Shown one piece after another: positions 7,279 through 13,837 of a stretch of 14,129 bases of DNA. The stretch lies in the NCBI GenBank assembly GCA_045655165.1, contig JAZOOT010000023.1, positions 1 through 14,129 of the forward strand. Direction: 5' to 3'. Source of the DNA: SIG607 sp045655165. Its GTDB lineage: Bacteria > Bacillota > Clostridia > Oscillospirales > Acutalibacteraceae. The translations under genes were made by a program, and so were the position numbers. The notes under the pieces were generated by a model. The model had not been told where the DNA came from. It did not search any database and saw only the letters and a program-made list of their open reading frames with translations. Position 1 is the first letter of the stretch. Each line of letters starts with the position of its first letter.

Positions 7279-9165
7279 TTGAAGAAAGTAATAAAAACTG
7301 TGTTAATATTGGTTGGCGATTCAATATTGGTTTGGTTTTCTTATTTTTTTGCGTTGCTGTTACGACTTGGCATTTTCCCCGGCGATAAAAGTATATACAT
7401 AACAAGGTTTATAACAATTTCTCCGCTTTTGGTTTTACCGTTCTTGCTTTGTATGTGGGTTATTGGCAGTTACCGTTCTTTTTTGCAGTTTACTGGTATT
7501 TCGGAATTAATAAAAACTATTCTTGCTTCATTTAGTTCTGCCGTTTTGGCATTTTTGGTGTATTCTGTTACCGTTTTGTATCTGCCAAATAATAGTATTG
7601 AAATTCTTGATGCGCGGTCATATCTGCCACGTGCAATTTTCTTTATTGCACCCTTTATTGTGTCAATTCTTGTGTGCTTCAGCAGAATTGTCATTAGATA
7701 CGCTTATTTACACTATAAAAAAACAAAAAGAGTGTCAAAAATGCACGGCAATGCACTTATTATTGGCGCTGGCGATGCCGGTGCTTTGCTTGTTGATAAT
7801 ATAAGAATAAATAATTACCTAAAAGACCTTCATATTGTTGGCATTATTGATGACGACCCATTTAAACTTGGAAAAGAAATTCACGGCATTAGGGTTTTGG
7901 GCAACAGACGCGATATTATAAATATTGCCAAGAAAAAGAATGTTGACATTATTATATTTGCAATTCCTTCGTGCGATAACGAGCAAAAACGCGAAATACT
8001 TGATATTTGTCAAAAAACCGGTTGTGTTTTAAAAACTTTGCCCCCAATTTATCAACTTACTTCGGGTGACCAAATTTCTGAACGCACTATACGTGACGTT
8101 GATATTAACGATTTGCTTGGCAGAGATGCTATTAAAATTGATTTAAAAAAGGTTGAAGAATATGTTGGCGGAAAGATAGTTATGGTAACCGGCGGCGGTG
8201 GTTCTATTGGCAGTGAACTTTGCCGTCAAATTGCGATACGTAGCCCTAAACAACTTATAATTTTTGATATTTACGAAAATAATGCTTATGAAATTCAAAA
8301 CGAATTAAAACGCAATTATCCCGAATTAGATTTAGTTGTGCTTATTGGCTCTGTGCGCGATTCAAAGCGATTAGAACAGGTGTTTTCAAAATACAAACCT
8401 GAAATTGTTTACCACGCTGCAGCGCATAAACATGTTCCGCTTATGGAAGACAGCCCAAATGAAGCAATAAAAAATAATGTAATTGGTACACTTAAAACTG
8501 TTAAAACGGCAGATAGGCACGGAGTACAACGTTTTGTGCTTATTTCAACCGATAAAGCTGTTAATCCCACAAACATTATGGGCGCTTCAAAACGAATTTG
8601 CGAAATGATTGTGCAGTCTTATAATGCCCGTTCAAAAACTGAATTCGTTGCTGTTCGCTTTGGTAATGTTTTGGGCAGTAACGGCAGTGTAATTCCGCTT
8701 TTTAAAAAGCAAATTGAAGCAGGTGGCCCAATTACCGTTACCGACCCTGATATTATTCGTTATTTTATGACAATTCCCGAGGCAGTTTCGCTTGTGCTTC
8801 AAGCCGGTGCCACCGCAAAGGGCGGGGAAATTTTTGTTCTTGATATGGGTAAACCGGTAAGAATTCTTGATATGGCCGAAAATATGATTCGTCTTTCAGG
8901 TCTTACGCCTTATATTGATATTGACATAAGATTTATTGGTCTTCGCCCCGGTGAAAAGAAATATGAAGAGCTTTTAATGGATGAAGAAGGCCTTGAAAAA
9001 ACCGATAATAATCTTATTTATATTGGTAAACCCATTGTGTTTAACGAAGAAGAACTTTGGAATAAAATAGGCGCACTTGAAGCAGTTATGTACGATGATT
9101 CGGTTGATTTACGCCCAATGGTAAAAGAGCTTGTTCCTACGTATAGAATACCTAAAGGTGAATAA
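7279..9165 (+). CDS. Membrane-bound CapD/WbpM-type nucleotide-sugar 4,6-dehydratase
   Basis: 628 residues, the usual length of the large membrane form. Four predicted membrane spans (about 10-30, 44-63, 79-101, 118-140) lead to two cytosolic Rossmann domains. The first has ALIIGAGDAG near 159-168; the second has the NAD(P) site VTGGGGSIGSE (303-313). The active-site block STDKAVNPTNIMGASK (423-438) keeps D425, K426 and K438. The position normally held by Tyr is M434, as in WbpM/PglF-type enzymes. Such proteins dehydrate UDP-GlcNAc to the 4-keto-6-deoxy sugar, the first step to bacillosamine-, QuiNAc- or FucNAc-type residues of surface glycans; the exact sugar is not shown here. The start is TTG, with AGGA about 10 nt upstream. 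An ATG at 7269 is in another frame. The gene stands alone, with no glycosyltransferase or aminotransferase beside it. Confidence 0.92.
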   Translation: MKKVIKTVLILVGDSILVWFSYFFALLLRLGIFPGDKSIYITRFITISPLLVLPFLLCMWVIGSYRSFLQFTGISELIKTILASFSSAVLAFLVYSVTVLYLPNNSIEILDARSYLPRAIFFIAPFIVSILVCFSRIVIRYAYLHYKKTKRVSKMHGNALIIGAGDAGALLVDNIRINNYLKDLHIVGIIDDDPFKLGKEIHGIRVLGNRRDIINIAKKKNVDIIIFAIPSCDNEQKREILDICQKTGCVLKTLPPIYQLTSGDQISERTIRDVDINDLLGRDAIKIDLKKVEEYVGGKIVMVTGGGGSIGSELCRQIAIRSPKQLIIFDIYENNAYEIQNELKRNYPELDLVVLIGSVRDSKRLEQVFSKYKPEIVYHAAAHKHVPLMEDSPNEAIKNNVIGTLKTVKTADRHGVQRFVLISTDKAVNPTNIMGASKRICEMIVQSYNARSKTEFVAVRFGNVLGSNGSVIPLFKKQIEAGGPITVTDPDIIRYFMTIPEAVSLVLQAGATAKGGEIFVLDMGKPVRILDMAENMIRLSGLTPYIDIDIRFIGLRPGEKKYEELLMDEEGLEKTDNNLIYIGKPIVFNEEELWNKIGALEAVMYDDSVDLRPMVKELVPTYRIPKGE

Positions 9166-9176
9166 TTTTTAAAAGG

Positions 9177-9212
9177 AAAGCGACCCAATATATTGGGTCG
9201 CTTTTATTGTTT
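9177..9212 (+). terminator. Rho-independent terminator after the capD-like gene
   Basis: A perfect inverted repeat covers 9177-9204 (14-base arms centred on 9190/9191, GC-rich outer half), followed by the T-rich tail TTATTGTTT. It begins 12 nt after the stop codon. The near absence of a loop means the inner A/T pairs must open. Confidence 0.85.
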
Positions 9213-9225
9213 AATAACAAAATAC

Positions 9226-9254
9226 TTGACAAATACACAAAAATAACTTATTAT
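9226..9254 (+). promoter_or_regulatory. SigA-type promoter of the sigma factor gene
   Basis: A perfect TTGACA (9226-9231), a 17-bp spacer and TATTAT (9249-9254). A second box, TATAAT at 9255-9260, is too far from the -35 (23 bp). The predicted leader is about 28 nt. Confidence 0.75.
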
Positions 9255-9288
9255 TATAATAATTATTAGTGATTTTGATGGTGTTTTA

Positions 9289-9864
9289 ATGGAAATAGTT
9301 TGCAAAAACGCAAATTCTGAACAAACTGATGAAATTCTTGTAACTAAGGCCCGTCAGGGCGATGAAGGCGCGTTGCAACTTCTTTTAAATAAATACAGGC
9401 CAATGGTTACATACTTGGCGTCAAGCTTTTCGGTTTCTTCCGATGAAAAGGAAGATTTAATTCAAGAAGGGTTAATAGCGCTGTATTTTGCAGTAAAAGT
9501 TTACGATTTTAAATCATCTTCATTTTCAACCTTTGCATCGCTTTGTGCAAAAAGGGCAATAATTTCGGCGTTACGCAAAACAACAAAAACGGTTCTTGTT
9601 ACAAAGGAACTTGCACTTGCGGAAAATTTTTGCGAAGTCGGTTTAGATAACAATCCCGAAACTTCTTTTATTAATAGGGAAAATTATAACGATTTTTCCA
9701 ATAAAATAAAAGCGGCTTTATCTGATTTTGAATATATGGTTTTAACGGCATTTTTGAAATATTCTAATTATAATGAAATGTGTGAAAGTTTGCATATATC
9801 AAGAAAAGAAGCAGATAATGCCTTACAGCGCGCCAGAAGAAAGATTAAGAAATTAACGGTGTAA
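9289..9864 (+). CDS. SigH-like sigma-70 family RNA polymerase sigma factor
   Basis: 191 residues. Residues ~14-100 match sigma region 2: DEILVTKARQGDEGALQLLL, then the core-binding EKEDLIQEGLIALYFAV (DLIQEG at 56-61) and the promoter-melting stretch FSTFASLCAKRAIISALRK. Residues ~135-188 form a region 4 helix-turn-helix (LSDFEYMVLTAFLKYSNYNEM...SRKEADNALQRARRKIKK). No region 1.1 or region 3 is visible. The pattern is closest to the Firmicutes stationary-phase/sporulation factor SigH, but it is shorter than typical SigH and region 4 is divergent. The usual sigH neighbours (secE, nusG, rpmG) are not present, so a specialised paralogue is possible. ATG start with only a weak ribosome site (GGTG, 6 nt spacing). 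The promoter looks SigA-dependent. The nearby anti-sigma partner one would look for in an ECF system is absent. Confidence 0.8.
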   Translation: MEIVCKNANSEQTDEILVTKARQGDEGALQLLLNKYRPMVTYLASSFSVSSDEKEDLIQEGLIALYFAVKVYDFKSSSFSTFASLCAKRAIISALRKTTKTVLVTKELALAENFCEVGLDNNPETSFINRENYNDFSNKIKAALSDFEYMVLTAFLKYSNYNEMCESLHISRKEADNALQRARRKIKKLTV

Positions 9865-9872
9865 ACTGTTAA
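9853..9872 (+). terminator. Weak hairpin at the end of the sigma factor gene
   Basis: An 8-bp stem (TTAACGGT with ACTGTTAA, one G-U pair) closes a GTAA tetraloop that contains part of the TAA stop. Only a short mixed A/T tail follows (TATATTT). It may attenuate transcription into the zinc-ribbon gene or just stabilise the mRNA end; it is not a convincing full terminator. Confidence 0.35.
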
Positions 9873-9879
9873 TATATTT

Positions 9880-9955
9880 GCCCGTGTAGCTTAATATAGC
9901 AGAGCGTTGAAGTCAGCAAAGATGTCGGTGCAATTCCGTCCTGGGCTAAAAACCA
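9880..9955 (+). ncRNA. tRNA-like element with a truncated anticodon region
   Basis: The sequence reads like a tRNA in three places. (i) TA at 9887-9888, then a D-arm: GCTT (9889-9892) with GAGC (9902-9905) and a 9-nt loop. (ii) A T-arm: GTCGG (9924-9928) with CCGTC (9936-9940), one T-T mismatch, and the 7-nt loop TGCAATT, one base from TTCAATT. (iii) GCCC (9880-9883) can pair with GGGC (9943-9946), and CCA occurs at 9953-9955. Between the D- and T-arms only 18 nt remain instead of 22-23, enough for a short hairpin GTTG-AAGT-CAGC (9906-9917) but not a standard 7-nt anticodon loop. The acceptor helix is short and CCA lies 6 nt beyond it. It could be a decayed tRNA or a tRNA-mimic leader of the zinc-ribbon gene, whose ribosome site begins 6 nt after CCA. 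No function is assigned. Confidence 0.45.
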
Positions 9956-9976
9956 AACAAGAGAGGTAAAAGAGTA

Positions 9977-10261
9977 ATGTTCGAAGACAAAACACTAGTT
10001 TGCAAGGACTGCGGAGAAGAATTCGTATTCACTGCAAGAGAACAGGAATTCTATGAATCGAAAGGTTTCGCTAATGAACCGCAGCGTTGTAAACCCTGCC
10101 GTGACAAGCGCAAAAATGCAGCAAGAGCTCCCAGAGAAATGTTTGAGACAACCTGCAGTGCTTGCGGCGGTGTTGCAAAGGTTCCTTTCCAACCCAGAGA
10201 AGACCGTCCGGTTTATTGCAGCGAATGCTTTGCAAAAATGAAGGAAAATTCGGAAGAATAA
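9977..10261 (+). CDS. Small double zinc-ribbon protein (zf-trcl type)
   Basis: 94 residues with two four-cysteine metal sites. The first is C9-x2-C12...C38-x2-C41 (LVCKDCGEEF, then RCKPCRDKRK), matching the probable treble-clef zinc-ribbon family (zf-trcl). The second is C60-x2-C63...C81-x2-C84 (TTCSACGG, then YCSECFAKMK), with the conserved VPFQPREDRPVYC between. Such proteins are small, basic in the linker (RKNAARAPR) and presumed to bind nucleic acid or ribonucleoprotein, but I know of no established role. The ATG at 9977 is supported by GAGAGGT (9961-9967), 9 nt upstream. No good promoter is seen directly upstream, so it may be co-transcribed with the sigma factor or with the tRNA-like element before it. 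A clear terminator follows. Confidence 0.85.
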   Translation: MFEDKTLVCKDCGEEFVFTAREQEFYESKGFANEPQRCKPCRDKRKNAARAPREMFETTCSACGGVAKVPFQPREDRPVYCSECFAKMKENSEE

Positions 10262-10280
10262 TATGTACTTGTTATATATT

Positions 10281-10315
10281 GCCGCTTACGTTTTGTAGGC
10301 GGCTTTCTTCTTTTT
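10281..10315 (+). terminator. Rho-independent terminator after the zinc-ribbon gene
   Basis: A 9-bp stem, GCCGCTTAC (10281-10289) with GTAGGCGGC (10295-10303, one G-U pair), closes a GTTTT loop. It is followed by TTTCTTCTTTTT. Confidence 0.88.
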
Positions 10316-10332
10316 AAAAAAGTTTTATTTTA

Positions 10333-10367
10333 TTTACACTTTATTAACAGAAATGTGGTATTATAAT
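10333..10367 (+). promoter_or_regulatory. Promoter of the two-component/htrA operon with PhoP-box-like direct repeat
   Basis: TTTACA (10333-10338) and TTAACA (10344-10349) form an 11-bp-period direct repeat separated by 5 bp, the pattern bound by PhoB/PhoP-type response regulators in Firmicutes. Just downstream are an extended -10, TGG-TATTAT (10356-10364), and an overlapping TATAAT (10362-10367). Neither has a well-spaced -35 box, as is common at activator-dependent promoters. The layout suggests autoregulation by the encoded regulator. Confidence 0.5.
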
Positions 10368-10393
10368 AAAAGAAAAAGTTCGGAGGTGCAAAA

Positions 10394-11080
10394 ATGGATA
10401 AGAAAAAAATACTTATTGTTGATGATGATGAAAATATATGCGAACTTTTAAGGTTGTATTTTGAAAAAGACGGATATGATACCCTTTGTGTTTTTGACGG
10501 AGAAAGTGCGGTTAAAAAGCAAGAGAGTTATGCGCCCGATTTAATTTTGCTTGATATAATGCTTCCTAAATTGGACGGTTGGCAGGTTTGCAGGGAAATT
10601 AGAAAAAAGAGCGATACCCCAATTATTATGCTAACCGCAAAAGGTGAAACCTTTGACAGAATTTTGGGCTTAGAACTTGGTGCCGATGATTACGTTACAA
10701 AACCGTTTGATACAAAAGAGGTTATTGCAAGGGTAAAAGCGGTTTTGCGCAGAAGCAACGATAATAACCAAAAGAATGTAAAAGAGGTTAATTACGAAAA
10801 TCTTAAAATAAATTTAACCAATTACGAACTTGTTGTGTGCGGAAAAGAAATAGATACACCGCCAAAGGAACTTGAACTTATTTACCATTTGGCAAGTAAT
10901 CCAAACAGGGTATACACCCGCGACCAACTTTTAGATGAAGTATGGGGTTTTGATTATTACGGTGATTCGCGCACAGTCGACGTTCACGTAAAGAGGTTAA
11001 GGGAAAAACTTGAAAACGTGTCAGAAAAATGGTCGCTTAAAACCGTTTGGGGCGTTGGTTACAAGTTTGAGGCAAAATAA
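10394..11080 (+). CDS. OmpR/PhoB-family response regulator
   Basis: 228 residues, a standard length. The receiver domain (about 4-118) has the acidic pocket D10-D11-D12, the phosphoacceptor D54 in LILLDIMLPKLDGW, T81 in IIMLTAKGE and K103 in YVTKPFD. The C-terminal winged-helix DNA-binding domain (about 130-226) shows LTNYELVV, PPKELELIYHLASNPNRVYTR, RTVDVHVKRLREKL and the terminal VWGVGYKFE. Such proteins bind tandem direct repeats as dimers, and a fitting repeat lies in its own promoter. The start is firm: GGAGGTG, 5 nt before ATG. It is followed with zero spacing (TAA-ATG) by the histidine kinase. It is close to PhoP/WalR/CssR-type regulators; which one cannot be settled from sequence alone, so no symbol is given. 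Confidence 0.95.
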   Translation: MDKKKILIVDDDENICELLRLYFEKDGYDTLCVFDGESAVKKQESYAPDLILLDIMLPKLDGWQVCREIRKKSDTPIIMLTAKGETFDRILGLELGADDYVTKPFDTKEVIARVKAVLRRSNDNNQKNVKEVNYENLKINLTNYELVVCGKEIDTPPKELELIYHLASNPNRVYTRDQLLDEVWGFDYYGDSRTVDVHVKRLREKLENVSEKWSLKTVWGVGYKFEAK

Positions 11081-12517
11081 ATGAAACTTAATACCTTTAA
11101 AAAGTATTTTTTAATGATTTCGGTTTTGTTTGTGGTGTGCCTAACATTTATAATGACAATATTGGTTTTGCTTACCAATAATTACTTGGCAGGCGAAAAA
11201 TACAAAACCCTTAATTCCGTTTGTGAAGCGGTTACAAAGTACAGTTTAACCGACTACCGTTCAAGCGGATACGCGCGAAACATTTATAACATTTCACGCG
11301 CAATATCAACAACAGAAAACGATACAATAATAATTATTTCAAATGCAAATGCTATGCCAATTTGCTGTACTTGCGAAGACTTTTATGTATCTAACAGTTG
11401 CCGACACGTTAAAAATGTTTTTCCTACCGATTTTATTAAAAGAACCGAAGAGGGAAGTGTTAACGAAGTAAGCCGTCTTGGCACAGTGTTTAACGATATT
11501 CATTACGTTTCTTCAAATGTAATAAAAGACGGTATAGACGAAAGCCGTATTGGTTACGTTTTTGCTGCAACACCCGCTGCGGGATTTAGTGATTTTCTTA
11601 AAGATATTTTAAAAATTTATTTATTTTCTGCTATTATTCCTATTGTAATTATGTTCTTTGTGTTGTATTATATGACACAAAGATGGAATAAACCGCTAAT
11701 ACTAATGTCAAAAGCGGCTAAATCAATGGCAAAGGGCGATTTTTCTAATCGAATTCCAATTACAAGCGATGACGAAATTGGTCAGCTTGCCGAATCGTTT
11801 AATCAAATGACAAATTCTTTGGTTGAACTTGAAAATATGCGCCGCGGCTTTATTGCAAACGTTTCGCATGAACTTCGCACACCCATAACAACAATTGGCG
11901 GGTTTATTGACGGAATGATTGACGGCACTATTGAAGAAAACCAGCGCGAATATTATTTAAAAATAGTATCGGCCGAAATTAAACGGCTTTCCCGACTTGT
12001 TCAAAGTATGTTGTGCCTTTCAAAACTTGAAGCCAAGGAAACCAAAATAGAACCAACCGATTTTGATTTTTCTAAACTTTTGTTTGATATTTTAATAAGT
12101 CAAGAACAAAGAATTGAAGAGAAAAATCTTAATATAACAGGGCTTGAAGATATTGATGGTCTAATGGTTAAGGCAGACCGCGATTTAATTTATCAGGCGG
12201 TGTTTAATCTTTGCGATAATGCGATTAAGTTTACAAATAATGACGGCACCATTGATTTTAAGGTTATAAAAACCGAAAAAGCGCTTGAATTTACTGTAAA
12301 AAACAGCGGTATTGGAATTGATAAAAAAGATTTACCGTTTGTTTTTGATAGGTTTTATAAGGGAGATAAGGCACGTTCACAGGTTAAAGACAGCACGGGC
12401 CTTGGGCTTTATTTGGTTAAAACAATTATAAAAATACATGGCGGAAACGTGTTTGTTCAAAGTGTTAAAGAGGATTATACACTTTTTGGATTCACTTTAC
12501 CCAATGAATATATTTAG
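11081..12517 (+). CDS. Membrane sensor histidine kinase with cysteine-rich extracellular domain
   Basis: 478 residues: a first membrane span at ~10-33, an extracellular sensor at ~34-175, a second span at ~178-202 and a HAMP domain at ~203-255. The HisKA box follows, with phosphorylated H263 in VSHELRTP. The ATPase domain has the N box with N380 (FNLCDNAIKF), NSGIGI, the F box FDRFYKGD and the G2 box STGLGLYLV. The G1 box begins with Asn where DxGxG has Asp, a variant also seen in working Firmicutes kinases. The sensor contains a tight cluster C95, C96, C98, C107, H109 that could bind metal or form disulfides. The kinase starts immediately at the regulator stop codon, with GAGG 8 nt upstream, so the pair is translationally linked. 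Signal unknown; position before an HtrA protease suggests envelope or secretion stress. Confidence 0.93.
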   Translation: MKLNTFKKYFLMISVLFVVCLTFIMTILVLLTNNYLAGEKYKTLNSVCEAVTKYSLTDYRSSGYARNIYNISRAISTTENDTIIIISNANAMPICCTCEDFYVSNSCRHVKNVFPTDFIKRTEEGSVNEVSRLGTVFNDIHYVSSNVIKDGIDESRIGYVFAATPAAGFSDFLKDILKIYLFSAIIPIVIMFFVLYYMTQRWNKPLILMSKAAKSMAKGDFSNRIPITSDDEIGQLAESFNQMTNSLVELENMRRGFIANVSHELRTPITTIGGFIDGMIDGTIEENQREYYLKIVSAEIKRLSRLVQSMLCLSKLEAKETKIEPTDFDFSKLLFDILISQEQRIEEKNLNITGLEDIDGLMVKADRDLIYQAVFNLCDNAIKFTNNDGTIDFKVIKTEKALEFTVKNSGIGIDKKDLPFVFDRFYKGDKARSQVKDSTGLGLYLVKTIIKIHGGNVFVQSVKEDYTLFGFTLPNEYI

Positions 12518-12525
12518 GAGGAAAT

Positions 12526-13791
12526 ATGAACGAATTTGAAAACCCAAATTTGAACGAAAACGAAGAACCTTTAGAGGAAGAAATTTTAAGCGAAGAACCT
12601 TTAGAGGAAGAAAATGAACAGGAAGAAATCGAAGAATCTTTTACTGCTGATTTAAACCCCTATAAAAACCTCGAAGAAATTAAATACAGCCCAATAAATA
12701 AACAACCTGTTTCTTCGGGAGTAAAGGTTTTTGCGCTTGTTATGGCGTTCATATTTACCGCCACAATTTTTTGCACTGTTGGTTACATTTTCGGCAGTAA
12801 TAAAAAAACCACGCTAAATTTCGGAAATACAGTGTTAGATTTAGAAGAAAGACCAACGGGTGAAGTTTATACAACTTCGCAGGTGTATGATATTGTAAAT
12901 AAATCGGTTGTTGGTATTACTGTTTACGGCAAAGATGGAGATGGCTCGGTTGCTTCGGGCGTTGTTTATACTGAAGACGGTTATATAATTACAAACGACC
13001 ATATATACGAAGGTATACCCGGCGCAAAGTTTAAAGTAACAACCTACGACGGCAAAATTTATGATGCCGTGTTTGTTGCGGGCGACACAAGAAGCGATTT
13101 GGCTGTTTTAAAAATTGATGCAAACGGCTTTTTCCCTGCAACATTCGGTAATTCCGACCAAATTGTGCTTGGCGAAAGTGTTGTTGCTATTGGCAGACCA
13201 AACGGCTTAGATGAAAACAGCATAACAAAAGGCATTATTTCGCTAAGGGAAAGACGCATTAGCATTAATACTTCTTATTCAATGCGCTTAATTCAAACCG
13301 ATGCGCCCATAAACCCCGGTAATTCGGGCGGTGTGCTTGTAAATATGTATGGTCAGGTTATTGGTATAACATCCTCTAAAATTAGCAGTACCGATTACGA
13401 AGGTATTGGTTTTGCCATTCCCACAACCGTTGCAAAAGGCATTGTTGAATCGCTAATTAAAAACGGCTACGTTAATAACCGTTCTCGCCTTGGCATAACT
13501 TACAAGGAAATTGATGCCATTACCAAAGATATAAATAATTTTGCGGTAACAGGCATTATGATAGCCGAAGTTGACCAAACAAGCGGTCTTTACGGTAAGG
13601 TGAAGGTAGGCGACGTTATAACAGACGTAAACGGCCAAGAAGTAACTAATGATGATGTTATTCTTAATATAATTGAATCAACCCCGCCCGAAACCGAACT
13701 TGAATTTACACTTTATTCCGAAAACGGAAGTTACTATAAAGTTAAGGCAAAACTTTTAGCCGATGCAGGCAGTTCAAGTTATGTAAAATAA
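12526..13791 (+). CDS. htrA: HtrA/DegP-family membrane-anchored serine protease
   Basis: 421 residues. An acidic cytoplasmic N-terminus (1-60, rich in Glu) precedes one membrane span (about 66-90). A trypsin-like domain follows with the triad H159 (TNDHIYEG), D191 (RSDLAVL) and S267 (NPGNSGG); the spacing fits HtrA. A PDZ domain occupies about 315-415 (VKVGDVITDVNGQEV). The protease therefore faces the cell exterior and degrades or refolds damaged exported proteins. The N-terminus contains a 10-codon tandem duplication. AGGAGG (12516-12521) overlaps the kinase's TAG stop and lies 4 nt before the ATG, so this is the third gene of the operon. The arrangement resembles CssRS control of HtrA and the htrC gene of WalRK loci. 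A 17-bp terminator hairpin follows directly. The family assignment is firm; the symbol is by family. Confidence 0.93.
   Translation: MNEFENPNLNENEEPLEEEILSEEPLEEENEQEEIEESFTADLNPYKNLEEIKYSPINKQPVSSGVKVFALVMAFIFTATIFCTVGYIFGSNKKTTLNFGNTVLDLEERPTGEVYTTSQVYDIVNKSVVGITVYGKDGDGSVASGVVYTEDGYIITNDHIYEGIPGAKFKVTTYDGKIYDAVFVAGDTRSDLAVLKIDANGFFPATFGNSDQIVLGESVVAIGRPNGLDENSITKGIISLRERRISINTSYSMRLIQTDAPINPGNSGGVLVNMYGQVIGITSSKISSTDYEGIGFAIPTTVAKGIVESLIKNGYVNNRSRLGITYKEIDAITKDINNFAVTGIMIAEVDQTSGLYGKVKVGDVITDVNGQEVTNDDVILNIIESTPPETELEFTLYSENGSYYKVKAKLLADAGSSSYVK
12561..12613 (+). repeat. In-frame 30-bp-period tandem repeat in htrA
   Basis: A 23-bp identical block occurs at 12561-12583 and 12591-12613 with a 30-bp period. 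It encodes the acidic repeats EEPLEEEILS and EEPLEEENEQ. It adds exactly ten codons, so the frame is kept. It lies in the predicted cytoplasmic tail. Confidence 0.85.
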
Positions 13792-13829
13792 AAAAATATC
13801 CCTTTGCTTTCGCAAAGGGATATTTTTTT
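13791..13829. terminator. Bidirectional rho-independent terminator
   Basis: A perfect 17-bp stem (13791-13807 with 13812-13828) closes a TTTC loop, with an A run on the left and a T run on the right. The first A of the left arm is the last base of the htrA stop codon. It can end both htrA and the convergent gene to its right. Confidence 0.92.
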
Positions 13830-13837
13830 ATAAGATT

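Noticed and set aside
9869..9897. Promoter TTAATA-N17-TAATAT before the zinc-ribbon gene
   Set aside because: Only 4 of 6 matches in each box, and the -10 would lie inside the D-arm of the tRNA-like element; AT-rich chance match is likely.
9880..9960. Known riboswitch or T-box leader
   Set aside because: No T-box AGGGTGG-type sequence, no B12 box and no other riboswitch core I recognise; the resemblance is to tRNA arms only.
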